Positions 48,498-57,003 of a stretch of DNA of 64,000 bases are shown one piece after another (position 1 is the stretch's first letter; every line of letters begins with the position of its first letter). The notes below the pieces were generated by a model, which saw only the letters and a list, made by a program, of their open reading frames with translations, was not told the DNA's origin and did not search any database. This DNA comes from Brachyspira murdochii DSM 12563 (GTDB taxonomy: Bacteria; Spirochaetota; Brachyspiria; Brachyspirales; Brachyspiraceae): positions 2,231,510-2,295,509 of the forward strand of contig NC_014150.1 in NCBI RefSeq assembly GCF_000092845.1, read 5' to 3'. A program made the position numbers and the translations under genes.

Positions 48498-49172
48498 ATG
48501 TATTTAGTAAATCTTATGGAACAAAAAGTTTCAAAATTAGCAGATTCATATTTGAAAGAAAAAAATATTCCTGTTAATACAAATATGCGTATGGATATTA
48601 TAGCATATACTTTAAATAGAGTTCAGCCTCAGTATGTTACAAGTGCTAGGGGAGTGCTTCACAGCTATAATAGAGATCCTATTCAAAGCAATACAGAAAT
48701 ACTAAGCATTATAGCAGATGCATGTGATATAGTGAGCAGAAGAAAAGAAAATACATTACTTGAGTCAGTTCCTTCTATTGATGAAAGCGGATATTATTTA
48801 ACTTATCCTAGTATAATGGGTAATATTACAGCTTCCAGTAATTTTGAAAAAATAGAAAATGCTTTAGTTTATATATTTTGCGAAGGAAAGATACTTCAGG
48901 GGTATGGGGTTAATTTTCCTAATCCTGCTATAGTATCAAGCAATGTACCCGGAAAGTTTATGTTTTGTTTTATGCCTAAAAAAGTTGATTCTAATGAAGA
49001 AGTAGAAGTTAATTTAGATATTGTTATAGAGTCTGAAAAGTTTATGCAGTATGAAAGTGTTTTATCATTTAAGATAAAACCATCGTATTATAATGCAGGC
49101 GATATGCCTTTATTTTCTATAGAAGAGGTTAATGACATTCTTTTAATAGAAAATCATAATATACCTAGTTAA
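48498..49172 (+). CDS. ComFB-domain protein with an added C-terminal domain
   Basis: The first 85 or so residues (YLVNLMEQKVSKLADSYL...DIIAYTLNRVQPQYVTSARGVLHSY) fit the ComFB late-competence family, which in other bacteria includes cyclic-di-GMP receptors. The cysteines found in many ComFB proteins are absent. Residues 90-224 are a separate domain with beta-strand character (NALVYIFCEGKILQGYGVNFPNPAIVSS...VPGKFMFCFMPKK), which I do not recognise. GGAGGG precedes the ATG, behind a consensus promoter. The protein is cytoplasmic; a signalling role is inference. Confidence 0.75.
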   Translation: MYLVNLMEQKVSKLADSYLKEKNIPVNTNMRMDIIAYTLNRVQPQYVTSARGVLHSYNRDPIQSNTEILSIIADACDIVSRRKENTLLESVPSIDESGYYLTYPSIMGNITASSNFEKIENALVYIFCEGKILQGYGVNFPNPAIVSSNVPGKFMFCFMPKKVDSNEEVEVNLDIVIESEKFMQYESVLSFKIKPSYYNAGDMPLFSIEEVNDILLIENHNIPS

Positions 49173-49241
49173 ATAATATCTATTTTAAATAATGATTGGT
49201 TATTATTTTTTAATATAATCTTTTTTATTTAAGAGAAGTTG

Positions 49242-49793
49242 ATGAAAGTAATTAGATTTATTGTGTTTGCCTGCTTTTTGGTTATTTTTATAGTAATAGC
49301 AAATTTAATTCATAAAAATATAAACTCTTATGAAGCGGTAACTATAACAAGCCCTTTTACATATTCTAATATAATAACTTATGGAAATAATGATATTAAG
49401 GCTTTGGCATCGCTTTCTTTTAAGGATTCGCTTGATAGTTTATCTGAGATGTTTGATATTGACAGAGATTTTATAGCTAATAATATTTTAAGAAAGATTA
49501 TTAAAATAAGGGAAAATGAAGCAGAGCTTGTAGTTTTTACAGATAATAATTCTATATGTCAAATAACAATTAATAGCTCTAGCAATGTTGATGTCTTTCT
49601 TGAAAATGTTTTAAGCAGTTTGTCTTCCAACAATATACAGCCTGATAAATATTTATTAGATGATACTGACGGCAATATATTATCTGAAGTTTATACACAT
49701 AAGTCTGATAATTATAAAATTATTATAACAAAAACTTATTTTAAGGATTATGACAATCTAACTATAGATTATGTTAATTTAAATATGAATTAA
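49242..49793 (+). CDS. Membrane-anchored protein of unknown function
   Basis: The protein of about 183 residues starts with a hydrophobic helix (VIRFIVFACFLVIFIVIANLI), then a non-hydrophobic domain with a helical NDIKALASLSFKDSLDSLSEMFDID segment and strands later (EAELVVFTDNNSICQITINSSS). It is most likely an inner-membrane protein with a periplasmic domain. The ATG at 49242 was preferred over the TTG just before it. It stands alone; I do not recognise it. Confidence 0.65.
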   Translation: MKVIRFIVFACFLVIFIVIANLIHKNINSYEAVTITSPFTYSNIITYGNNDIKALASLSFKDSLDSLSEMFDIDRDFIANNILRKIIKIRENEAELVVFTDNNSICQITINSSSNVDVFLENVLSSLSSNNIQPDKYLLDDTDGNILSEVYTHKSDNYKIIITKTYFKDYDNLTIDYVNLNMN

Positions 49794-49827
49794 TATTTTT
49801 TAATAGTGAAAATATTATATTTTTTTC

Positions 49828-49869
49828 TTGACAAAAAATTTACTTAATTATATATTTAGATTACTAAAT
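49828..49869 (+). promoter_or_regulatory. Promoter with overlapping inverted repeat for the PerR-like gene
   Basis: TTGACA (49828-49833) and TATATT (49851-49856) are spaced by 17 bp. The 16-bp sequence ATTTAGATTACTAAAT (49854-49869) has perfect 6-bp inverted arms and overlaps the -10 element and start site, a likely autoregulatory operator. Confidence 0.65.
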
Positions 49870-49916
49870 AAGATTTATTATTAATTATTTTTTTATATCA
49901 TAAGGAAATTATCATT

Positions 49917-50303
49917 ATGAATAATACAAGAAACACTATACAAAAGCAAGTTATTTTAAATGCTGTAAGAGAATTGAAAAATCATCCAACTTCAGAAGAA
50001 GTTTATAATTATATTAAACCTAATTTTCCATCTATAAGTTTAGGTACTGTATATAGAAATTTAAATTTATTATCAGAAACTAAAGAAATACAAAAACTTT
50101 CGGTTATAGATGATGCAGTTCGTTTTGACCATATTACAAATGAACACTATCATTTTCAATGCAGCAAATGCAAAAAGTTATTTGATATACCTATGGAATA
50201 TCAAAAAAAGCTGGACGAATTAGTTTCAAAAGAATATGACGTAGAAGTATTGAAACATGATATAGTATTTACTGGAATATGTAAAGAATGTAAAAATTCT
50301 TAA
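49917..50303 (+). CDS. perR: Fur-family regulator, PerR-like
   Basis: The 128-residue protein has a winged-helix N-terminus (HPTSEEVYNYIKPNFPSISLGTVYRNLNLL) and a metal-binding C-terminus (FDHITNEHYHFQCSKCKKLFDIP). Two CxxC pairs (CSKC, CKEC) form the structural zinc site. The regulatory ligands include His, Asp, His, His and an Asp (LFDIP) where Fur proteins usually have Glu, a PerR-like pattern. It probably senses peroxide through iron and may control the sod-rubrerythrin operon in this window. AAGGAA precedes the ATG. Confidence 0.82.
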   Translation: MNNTRNTIQKQVILNAVRELKNHPTSEEVYNYIKPNFPSISLGTVYRNLNLLSETKEIQKLSVIDDAVRFDHITNEHYHFQCSKCKKLFDIPMEYQKKLDELVSKEYDVEVLKHDIVFTGICKECKNS

Positions 50304-50432
50304 TATTTTATGTATTTTAAAATAATTGATAATGTTTATTTTTTATTGATAAAACTATATTTAAAGTCTTGATTTTAATATTTATATTTTATATACTAAT
50401 TATATATAATATTTTTAATTGAAGGAATAATT

Positions 50433-52019
50433 ATGTCAAAAGGCTATTTAGCTTTAGTGCTTCATGCTCACCTACCTTATGTGAGACACCCTGAACATGA
50501 AAATTTTTTGGAGGAAGAGTGGCTATATGAGGCCATTACAGAAACCTATATACCTTTATTAGATGCTTATGATAGAATGGTTAATGATGGTATAAACTTT
50601 AAAATAACTATGAGCGTAACTCCTCCTCTTATGAATATGTTAGCTAATGAGTTGCTTCAAAATAGATATGTTAATTATATAGAGAAATTGATTAAGCTTT
50701 CAGAATTAGAGTGTGAAAGGACTTCATTAGACCCGAATTTTCATCATACTGCTGAGTTTTACAGAGAAAAGTTTAAAAAGATAAGAGATATTTTTGTTTA
50801 TAAATACAATAAAAATATATTAAACGGTTTCAGATACTTTTTAGAAAGAGGAAATTTAGAGATAATTACTTGCGGTGCAACACATGGATTTTTTCCATTT
50901 ATGCAGGAATATCCCAAAGCAATAGAAGCCCAATTAAAAATGGCTGTAAAAACCCATGAAAAGCATATGGGTAGAAAGCCTACTGGAATATGGCTTGGAG
51001 AATGCGGATTCTTTCCGGGACTTGAAAAACATCTTGCAAACAATGGACTTAAATATTTCTTTGTTGATACGCATGGTATAATGTATGCTGATAAAGTTCC
51101 GAAATACGGAGTTTATGCTCCTTTATACTGTTCAAGAGAGAGCAGAGTAGCTGCTTTTGGAAGAGATATAGAAAGTTCAAGAAGTGTGTGGAGTGCAGAA
51201 GTAGGCTATCCGGGTGATTTCAGATACAGAGAATTTTATAGAGATATTGGTTATGATTTGCCTTTTGAATATATTAAAGATTTTATACAAAGCAATGGTC
51301 TTAGAAAAAATACAGGTATAAAATACTATAGAATTACAGGTAAAGACTGTCCTAAAGAGCCTTATAACCCAGAGTGGGCTATGGAGGCTGCAGGTGATCA
51401 TGCAGGCAACTTCATGTTTAACAGAGAAAAACAAATTGAATATTTAGCCTCTGTAATGGACCGTCCTCCTATAGTTGTATCTCCTTATGATGCTGAACTT
51501 TTCGGGCATTGGTGGTATGAAGGACCTATGTTTATAGAGTTTTTAATGAGAAAGATACATTATGATCAGAACACAATAGAAACTATAACTCCTAAAGAAT
51601 ATTTGGAAAGACATCCTGTAAATCAAATATCAATGCCTTCTATGTCAAGTTGGGGAGCTAACGGATATGGTGAGGTTTGGCTTAATGGAAGCAATGGCTG
51701 GATATACAGACATTTGCATAAAGCAGCTGAACGTATGATAGAATTAGCTCATGATTACTATAATGAAACCGGGCTTTATGAAAGAGCATTGAATCAGGCA
51801 GCAAGAGAATTATTGCTTGCTCAAAGCAGCGACTGGGCTTTCATTATGCATACAGGTACTATGGTTGATTATGCTGTTAATATAACAAAACTCTATATTA
51901 GAAGATTTACTGATCTCTACTATGCTATTAAAAACAGAGATTTAAACGAAGAATGGCTTAGAAAGATAGAGTGGCGTGATGATATATTCCCAGAGATGGA
52001 TTTCAGAATATACAGTTAA
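50433..52019 (+). CDS. GH57 1,4-alpha-glucan branching enzyme
   Basis: The 528-residue protein has the GH57 signature LVLHAHLPYVRHPE at the N-terminus, TCGATHGFFP, the nucleophile motif GIWLGECGFFPG (Glu) and the SPYDAELFGHWWYEGP motif (acid/base Asp). The C-terminal WGANGYGEVWLNGSNGW and the helical tail ELLLAQSSDWAFIMHTGTM are those of glycogen branching enzymes of this family. It makes alpha-1,6 branches in storage glucan in the cytoplasm. GAAGGAA lies before the ATG, and a terminator follows, so it is a single-gene unit. Confidence 0.92.
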   Translation: MSKGYLALVLHAHLPYVRHPEHENFLEEEWLYEAITETYIPLLDAYDRMVNDGINFKITMSVTPPLMNMLANELLQNRYVNYIEKLIKLSELECERTSLDPNFHHTAEFYREKFKKIRDIFVYKYNKNILNGFRYFLERGNLEIITCGATHGFFPFMQEYPKAIEAQLKMAVKTHEKHMGRKPTGIWLGECGFFPGLEKHLANNGLKYFFVDTHGIMYADKVPKYGVYAPLYCSRESRVAAFGRDIESSRSVWSAEVGYPGDFRYREFYRDIGYDLPFEYIKDFIQSNGLRKNTGIKYYRITGKDCPKEPYNPEWAMEAAGDHAGNFMFNREKQIEYLASVMDRPPIVVSPYDAELFGHWWYEGPMFIEFLMRKIHYDQNTIETITPKEYLERHPVNQISMPSMSSWGANGYGEVWLNGSNGWIYRHLHKAAERMIELAHDYYNETGLYERALNQAARELLLAQSSDWAFIMHTGTMVDYAVNITKLYIRRFTDLYYAIKNRDLNEEWLRKIEWRDDIFPEMDFRIYS

Positions 52020-52041
52020 AAATAATTTAATAGAAAAAATG

Positions 52042-52079
52042 AAAGAGCATGTATATTTAGTATGCATGCTCTTTTTTTA
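52042..52079 (+). terminator. Terminator of the branching enzyme gene
   Basis: AAAGAGCATG (52042-52051) and CATGCTCTTT (52065-52074) form a perfect 10-bp stem followed by more T residues, 23 bp after the stop. Confidence 0.9.
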
Positions 52080-52124
52080 TTTTATATAAACTGAATTAAA
52101 AAGTAATATTAAACTATTTTATAA

Positions 52125-52646
52125 TTAATTTTTTATTTTTTGAATGTACCACTCTGTATCGCCTAGATTTTCCTCTAATGCTTCTCTTAAACCTTTTAAG
52201 TTAAAATATCCCAATAATTCATCATTGCTGTATAACTCTACCTCTAATGAATCAAGCAGTATATTTATTAGATTATTAGCCCTAATTCCATCATCTGTAT
52301 TTATACCTATTCCAATATATGTTGATTCATTATCTTCAATAACATCTTTATCAGAAATTGAATATGTAATATAATTATTTGATTTTTTCTTTATACGTAA
52401 ATATAATTCATTTTCAGATATTATTTTATCACTATATAATAAAACAACAGCAATTTGATGATTATCATATGCTGATAACCAATTATCAGCTATTGAAGTA
52501 TCTAATACTGATTCATATTTGTTATCAAAATTCATTATAAACATTAGATCATTATCAATATTAATCTCCCATTTAGCAAATAATGGAATAGAAAATACGC
52601 TTATAAATAAAAAAATAAGTAGATTAAATTTTATTATTTTTTTCAT
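52125..52646 (-). CDS. Small exported protein of unknown function
   Basis: The protein of about 173 residues has a signal peptide (MKKIIKFNLLIFLFISVFSIPLFAKW), then a domain with alternating strands such as INIDNDLMFIMNFDN, HQIAVVLLYSDK and YIGIGINTDDGI, and a helical C-terminus. It is periplasmic or surface-located. The ATG at 52646 was chosen over a TTG at 52655; neither has a good ribosome site. It lies 27 bp downstream of tmRNA on the same strand. No family recognised. Confidence 0.65.
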   Translation of the reverse strand: MKKIIKFNLLIFLFISVFSIPLFAKWEINIDNDLMFIMNFDNKYESVLDTSIADNWLSAYDNHQIAVVLLYSDKIISENELYLRIKKKSNNYITYSISDKDVIEDNESTYIGIGINTDDGIRANNLINILLDSLEVELYSNDELLGYFNLKGLREALEENLGDTEWYIQKIKN

Positions 52647-52672
52647 AAAGGACAACTTACTTATAAAAAATA

Positions 52673-53022
52673 TGGAGATGGCGGGACTCGAACCCGCGTC
52701 CTACGAAGCGTACCATATTCGTCTACATAGCATATCTTATCTTTAAGAGTTTCGCTTTATAGGTAGAAGACAAGCAGAAAAACTATAAAACTAGTAAGAG
52801 TATACGTAATATCAGGCTCTTACAGCACCTAATACAAGTTCTATGTGTTTTGACACCGAGAAAACAACCCATAGACAAATTGCTTAATCAGCGGCAGCTT
52901 CAATTAAGCTGCAAGTGCGTATTCGTCTGCACTTATTGTTTAGTATGATATTAATGTGCGTACACCTAGCACAGCTATGCAAAATACGTTCCAACCATCG
53001 CAGTCGAAGCCGGAGCATCCCC
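52673..53022 (-). ncRNA. ssrA: Transfer-messenger RNA
   Basis: tmRNA rescues stalled ribosomes. The 5' end GGGGATGCTCCGGCTTCGAC and the 3' tRNA-like end with GGGTTCGAGTCCCGCCATCTCCA on the minus strand pair to make the acceptor stem (GGGGATG with CATCTCC), plus a T-arm. The CCA tail is not encoded. The tag frame starts at GCA (52928-52930) and reads ADEYALAA, then TAA (52904-52906) inside a GCAGCTT/GAAGCTGC hairpin. A promoter lies about 20 bp upstream. The tag is only eight residues, shorter than in most bacteria. Confidence 0.97.
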
Positions 53023-53042
53023 TTTCAAAGAACTGTGTTTAT

Positions 53043-53070
53043 AGTGTATCATTTATAATAAAAATGTCAA
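53043..53070 (-). promoter_or_regulatory. Promoter of ssrA
   Basis: TTGACA (53065-53070) and TACACT (53043-53048) on the minus strand are spaced by 16 bp; a short 5' leader would be removed by RNase P. Confidence 0.55.
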
Positions 53071-53348
53071 TATTACATATATTTATAATACATATTTTAA
53101 AATATATTTTCTTAAGTTTATTATTTTTAATTACATAAATTGATTATTGTTTATGATTCAGGCTTTATAATATTAATGACAGTTATTTAGCTTTTTTCAG
53201 GCATATTAGCGGTCAGACTTTATTATAAAATAAATTTTTAGCTTTATATTTATTTTATAGTCTCAAATAAATATAAGAATTATTTTGTATATAAAATCTT
53301 TTACCCAAATAATAAATATGTATTTAATATTAATAATTTCTGCTAATA
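53071..53348. other. AT-rich spacer, nothing recognised
   Basis: About 280 bp between the ssrA promoter and the end of the LysM gene. I see no convincing reading frame, hairpin terminator or repeat. Confidence 0.4.
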
Positions 53349-55157
53349 CTATCCTCTAGGAAGCAGTTTTGTAGGATCTATTGCTACTCCCTGATATGAT
53401 ATTTTAAAATAAAGTTCACTTCTATCTATCATACCAGTATTACCTATATCGCCTATGTATTCGCCTTTACTTACAATATCTCCAAGTTTAACATTAACTT
53501 TTGATAAATGAGCGTATGAAGTATTATATCCGTTTTTGTGCTTCAATATAATAACAGTTCCAAATCCGCGTACATTATCAGCATATTCAACTATTCCGTC
53601 ATCAGAAGCTACAACTTTATCTCCTACATCTCCCAATATATTAATGCCTCTGTTTGCAAGTTTATCTGAAGTTACTCCATATCCGGAAACTATTATACCT
53701 TTATAAGGCCATATAAAAGAACTTTCAGGTAATATACTGTCATCATTAAATGAGTATGATATCATTTTTGTAGTCTGTACTTTTATGCTGGCTCCTATAT
53801 AAAGTTTATATTCATTAGCATTTTTTATATTATTAAGCTGCATAAGACTTCTCAAATCCATTTTATGACTTTTTGCTATAGAATATAAAGTGTCTCCGCT
53901 TTTTACTTTATAGATAGATGTAACTAATGCAGATGTTTTTGGAGAATTGGCATATACTTTTAATGTGTCGCCTATTTTTAATATATATTTGTCATTTAGA
54001 TTATTTAAAGAATATAGTTCTACCAGATCCATTCCTCTGACCAATGCTATTTCGCTTAAAGTATCTCCGCTTTTTACTTTATAATTTTCTAATGTTCTGT
54101 ACTGTGAAGGCTTTGATGATGTATTTATATTAACATTATCATATAATTTTAGAGTATCACCTACTTTAAGAACATAATTATTTTTTAATCCGTTTAATGC
54201 AAGTAAATCATTTAATGACATAGAATTTTTTGCTGCTATTTCTCCTAAAGTATCTCCGTATTTTACTTTATATGTTTTTATAGTTTTGCTTTGTGAATTT
54301 GAAGAACCTTTAGAGTATATTTTTAGTTTTTCTCCGGTTCTTAATTTATATTTAAGAGGATCGTCAATATTATTAATTTTTAAGAATTCATTAACACTTA
54401 TATCATTTTGAAAAGCTATACCGTATAGAGTATCTCCGCTTTTTACAGTATAATATTCTACTTCTTTTTGTATATTAGAATTATTATTATTTTCTTTTTC
54501 AGCTCTTTCTGATTTTGCTACATACATAGTTTTTCCCACATAGAGCTTATATTTATTGGGATCGTCAATATTATTAATTTTTAAAAATTCACTTGCCGTC
54601 ATACCATGAGCGAATGCTATGCCGTATAAAGTATCTCCGCTTTTTACTTTGTATGTATCATAATTTTTTTCTGAAACATTATCTTCAGAAGGGGATAAAT
54701 TAGAAGTGTTTGAAGTATTATTTGCTACTTTTAGGATCTCTCCGATTTTTAAATTGTATTTGTTAGGATCTTTAATATTATTAATAGCTAAAAACTCATT
54801 TGCAGTCATTCCATGAGAGAACGCTATGCCGTATAAAGAATCCCCATTTTTTACTTTATAGTCTTTATATGATTTATTTTCTTCTCCTTTCAAACCATAT
54901 ACTTTATTTTCAGAATCATATACTAAACTGTATCCAGCATCTTTTACTTTTAGAGTTTCACCTACTTTTAATTTGTATTCATTAGGATCTTTGATATTAT
55001 TTAATTTGAAAAACTCACTAGCACTCATGTTATGAGCAAATGCTATACCGTAGAGAGTGTCTCCATTTTTTACTTTATAATCTATAAAATCAGCCCCAAA
55101 GCTAATACTAAAGAATGTGCATCCTATAACAGATGCATATTTAAAAACATTTTTCAT
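53349..55157 (-). CDS. Seven-LysM, NlpD/EnvC-like LytM protein
   Basis: The 602-residue precursor has a short signal (KNVFKYASVIGCTFFSISFGA) and seven LysM domains (each YKVKxGDTLYxIA...INNI...Y.L..G..LKV) that bind peptidoglycan, from about residue 27 to 460. A C-terminal LytM/M23 domain follows (WPYKGIIVSGYG...GDKVVASDDGIVEYADNVRGFGTVIILKHKNGYNTSYAHLSKV). The zinc-ligand His and Asp are replaced (NRGINIL for HxGxD, LYFKIS for LHFEI), as in NlpD. It therefore probably activates an amidase for cell separation instead of cutting wall itself. Weak ribosome site; it follows acyP by 26 bp. Confidence 0.88.
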   Translation of the reverse strand: MKNVFKYASVIGCTFFSISFGADFIDYKVKNGDTLYGIAFAHNMSASEFFKLNNIKDPNEYKLKVGETLKVKDAGYSLVYDSENKVYGLKGEENKSYKDYKVKNGDSLYGIAFSHGMTANEFLAINNIKDPNKYNLKIGEILKVANNTSNTSNLSPSEDNVSEKNYDTYKVKSGDTLYGIAFAHGMTASEFLKINNIDDPNKYKLYVGKTMYVAKSERAEKENNNNSNIQKEVEYYTVKSGDTLYGIAFQNDISVNEFLKINNIDDPLKYKLRTGEKLKIYSKGSSNSQSKTIKTYKVKYGDTLGEIAAKNSMSLNDLLALNGLKNNYVLKVGDTLKLYDNVNINTSSKPSQYRTLENYKVKSGDTLSEIALVRGMDLVELYSLNNLNDKYILKIGDTLKVYANSPKTSALVTSIYKVKSGDTLYSIAKSHKMDLRSLMQLNNIKNANEYKLYIGASIKVQTTKMISYSFNDDSILPESSFIWPYKGIIVSGYGVTSDKLANRGINILGDVGDKVVASDDGIVEYADNVRGFGTVIILKHKNGYNTSYAHLSKVNVKLGDIVSKGEYIGDIGNTGMIDRSELYFKISYQGVAIDPTKLLPRG

Positions 55158-55183
55158 AATTATTTTAGTTCAAGTAAAGGTTA

Positions 55184-55462
55184 TTAATTTGCTATCTCAA
55201 AAACTTCATCTATAAGCGGGTCAGATGGAGTAATAGTAACAGTATATTCTTTTACACTTGACATTTGAGGACCTATCTTTATTTTTTCCACAAACTCGTC
55301 AATATCCTTTTTAGTGTCTAAATATCCCACTACTTCAACGGAACCGTCATAATTGTTCCACACTTTTCCGCTGACTTTCATCTCATCAGCTATTTGTTTT
55401 GCATAGTATCTGAAACCTACGCCTTGAACTCTTCCTTTTAACATAATATCTACTTTAAACAT
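55184..55462 (-). CDS. acyP: Acylphosphatase
   Basis: The 92-residue enzyme hydrolyses acyl phosphates in the cytoplasm. The catalytic Arg lies in GRVQGVGFRYYAKQIA, and the Asn in VWNNYDGSVEVVGY; the length is typical of the family. No clear ribosome site; a second in-frame ATG (MLKGRVQG) lies six codons later. It is transcribed toward, and probably together with, the LysM gene. Confidence 0.93.
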   Translation of the reverse strand: MFKVDIMLKGRVQGVGFRYYAKQIADEMKVSGKVWNNYDGSVEVVGYLDTKKDIDEFVEKIKIGPQMSSVKEYTVTITPSDPLIDEVFEIAN

Positions 55463-55547
55463 ACTACGATTATCGGAAAAGTATTTTAGTTAATTTATAC
55501 TGTACATAAAAATTGACAATTTATACAAACAATATAAAATTATAACA

Positions 55548-56147
55548 ATGATTGATATAGAAATAAAAAATATAATACTTAAATTTATAACTAATGAAAA
55601 ACTTTTCTCTCCCAAAAAAATAGATATAGGCACATTATCTATGCTTGAAGAAATTGATTTTAGTTTAGAAAGCAGAGTTCTGGACTTGGGCTGCGGATAT
55701 GGAATAGTAGGGATACTTGCTGCAAAAATTATTGGAGAAGATAAAGTTGTAATGTGCGATATAGATGATAATGCTGTAAATACATCGAAAGAAAATGCCT
55801 TATTAAACGGATTAAAAAATATAAGTATTATAAAAAGCGACGGGCTTAAAAATATAAATTATAAAGATTTTTCTCTAATACTTTCAAATCCTCCATATCA
55901 CAGCGATTTTTCTACAGCAAAACATTTTATAGAAGAAGGTTTTTATAAATTAATATTAAATGGTAGATTTGTTATGGTTACTAAAAGGCTTGATTGGTAT
56001 AAAAACAAATTAACCTCCGTTTTTGGCGGAGTAAAGATAACAGAAAAAAATGGATACTATATATTTATAGCAGAAAAGCGAAATAATATACCCTCAAATA
56101 AAATAAAAAAGAGATTAAAGAAAGCAAGTAAAAATAATCATAAATGA
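55548..56147 (+). CDS. RsmC-like SAM-dependent methyltransferase
   Basis: The 199-residue protein shows the class I fold: VLDLGCGYGIVGILAAKII (SAM binding, near residue 45), CDIDDNAVNTSKENALLNGL, and SNPPYHSDFSTAKHFIEE, the NPPY catalytic motif of RsmC/RlmG-type N2-guanine methyltransferases. It is shorter than RsmC, with only the C-terminal catalytic part, so 16S or 23S rRNA is the likely but unproven substrate. Its end overlaps the convergent PAP2 gene by 10 bp. The C-terminus is a basic tail. No ribosome site is visible. Confidence 0.85.
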   Translation: MIDIEIKNIILKFITNEKLFSPKKIDIGTLSMLEEIDFSLESRVLDLGCGYGIVGILAAKIIGEDKVVMCDIDDNAVNTSKENALLNGLKNISIIKSDGLKNINYKDFSLILSNPPYHSDFSTAKHFIEEGFYKLILNGRFVMVTKRLDWYKNKLTSVFGGVKITEKNGYYIFIAEKRNNIPSNKIKKRLKKASKNNHK

Positions 56148-56806
56148 CCGAATATAGGAAGCCCAGTTATATGAAAGAATGCTAAATTTGACAAAAAACC
56201 TATTACGGTGCCGAATATTATACCGCATACCACATCAAGAGGATAATGAAGTCCAACATATACTCTGCTGAATGCTATTAAAGAAGCTATTGGATAAAAT
56301 AATAATGCTGAATATGCACTATAGCTTCCCATACAAAAAGATATTGCAAAAGCTACCATAGTATGCCCTGAAGGAAATGAATGTTTATCCGGAGGATACA
56401 TTATAGGTACTTTATCATGCTTTTTATAAGGACGCATTCTGCTGAAAAAACTCTTTATATACAAAAATAAAAATATGCATAAAAATACTGCTGCTACCGC
56501 CCTTGAAAAATATAAAGCTGCATATCTTATTCTAAACATGTAAAATAGAAGATAAATCAAAACCCATATATATCCGTCTCCCATTCTGCTCATAAACTTC
56601 ATAAATGTTTTTACAGGACCTTTCCTATTATCTTTAAAAATTTTTAAAAACAGTTTATCATCTATTTTAGACATAAATTTTATTAAAGGGAGGCTATTTA
56701 TATAATTAATTCTTTTTTGTTTTCTTCTTTTTTTGAGAATTTTTTTTATTTTTTTATTTCTTCTTTTTTTTATTCTTTTAGATTCGCTATTTTTTTCTTT
56801 ATCCAT
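56138..56806 (-). CDS. PAP2-family membrane phosphatase
   Basis: The 222-residue protein begins with a very basic, Lys/Arg-rich stretch (residues 1-35) and then has about five membrane spans. All three PAP2 motifs are present: KSFFSRMRP, FPSGHT, and SRVYVGLHYPLD, with catalytic His. Such enzymes hydrolyse phosphatidic acid, PGP or undecaprenyl pyrophosphate, at the outer face of the inner membrane. The substrate is not set by sequence alone. No strong ribosome site before the ATG. Confidence 0.92.
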   Translation of the reverse strand: MDKEKNSESKRIKKRRNKKIKKILKKRRKQKRINYINSLPLIKFMSKIDDKLFLKIFKDNRKGPVKTFMKFMSRMGDGYIWVLIYLLFYMFRIRYAALYFSRAVAAVFLCIFLFLYIKSFFSRMRPYKKHDKVPIMYPPDKHSFPSGHTMVAFAISFCMGSYSAYSALLFYPIASLIAFSRVYVGLHYPLDVVCGIIFGTVIGFLSNLAFFHITGLPIFGHL

Positions 56807-57003
56807 AAAAGAAGTCCAACTTTTAGATATTGTAATAAAATATCATAAAATACAAATAAATCAACTATTTATAAATTCTTTATATTATCAAAAATATATT
56901 TGTATTATATTTTTTTATATACAAATAAATTTAATATTTTAAAATATTTAGTGATTTTTTTAAAGTTTCCGAAAATAATCTTAAAAATATTAGGATATAT
57001 AAT

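Noticed and set aside
52680-52710. tRNA gene suggested by GGGTTCGAGTCCC on the minus strand
   Set aside because: It is the T-arm of tmRNA; the 5' half lies 300 bases away and a tag reading frame sits between.
52519-53138. Plus-strand reading frames across the tmRNA region
   Set aside because: They overlap tmRNA and the small exported protein gene, and lack start signals.
53349-55157. Active M23 endopeptidase
   Set aside because: The zinc-ligand residues are replaced, so only an NlpD-like regulatory role is supported.
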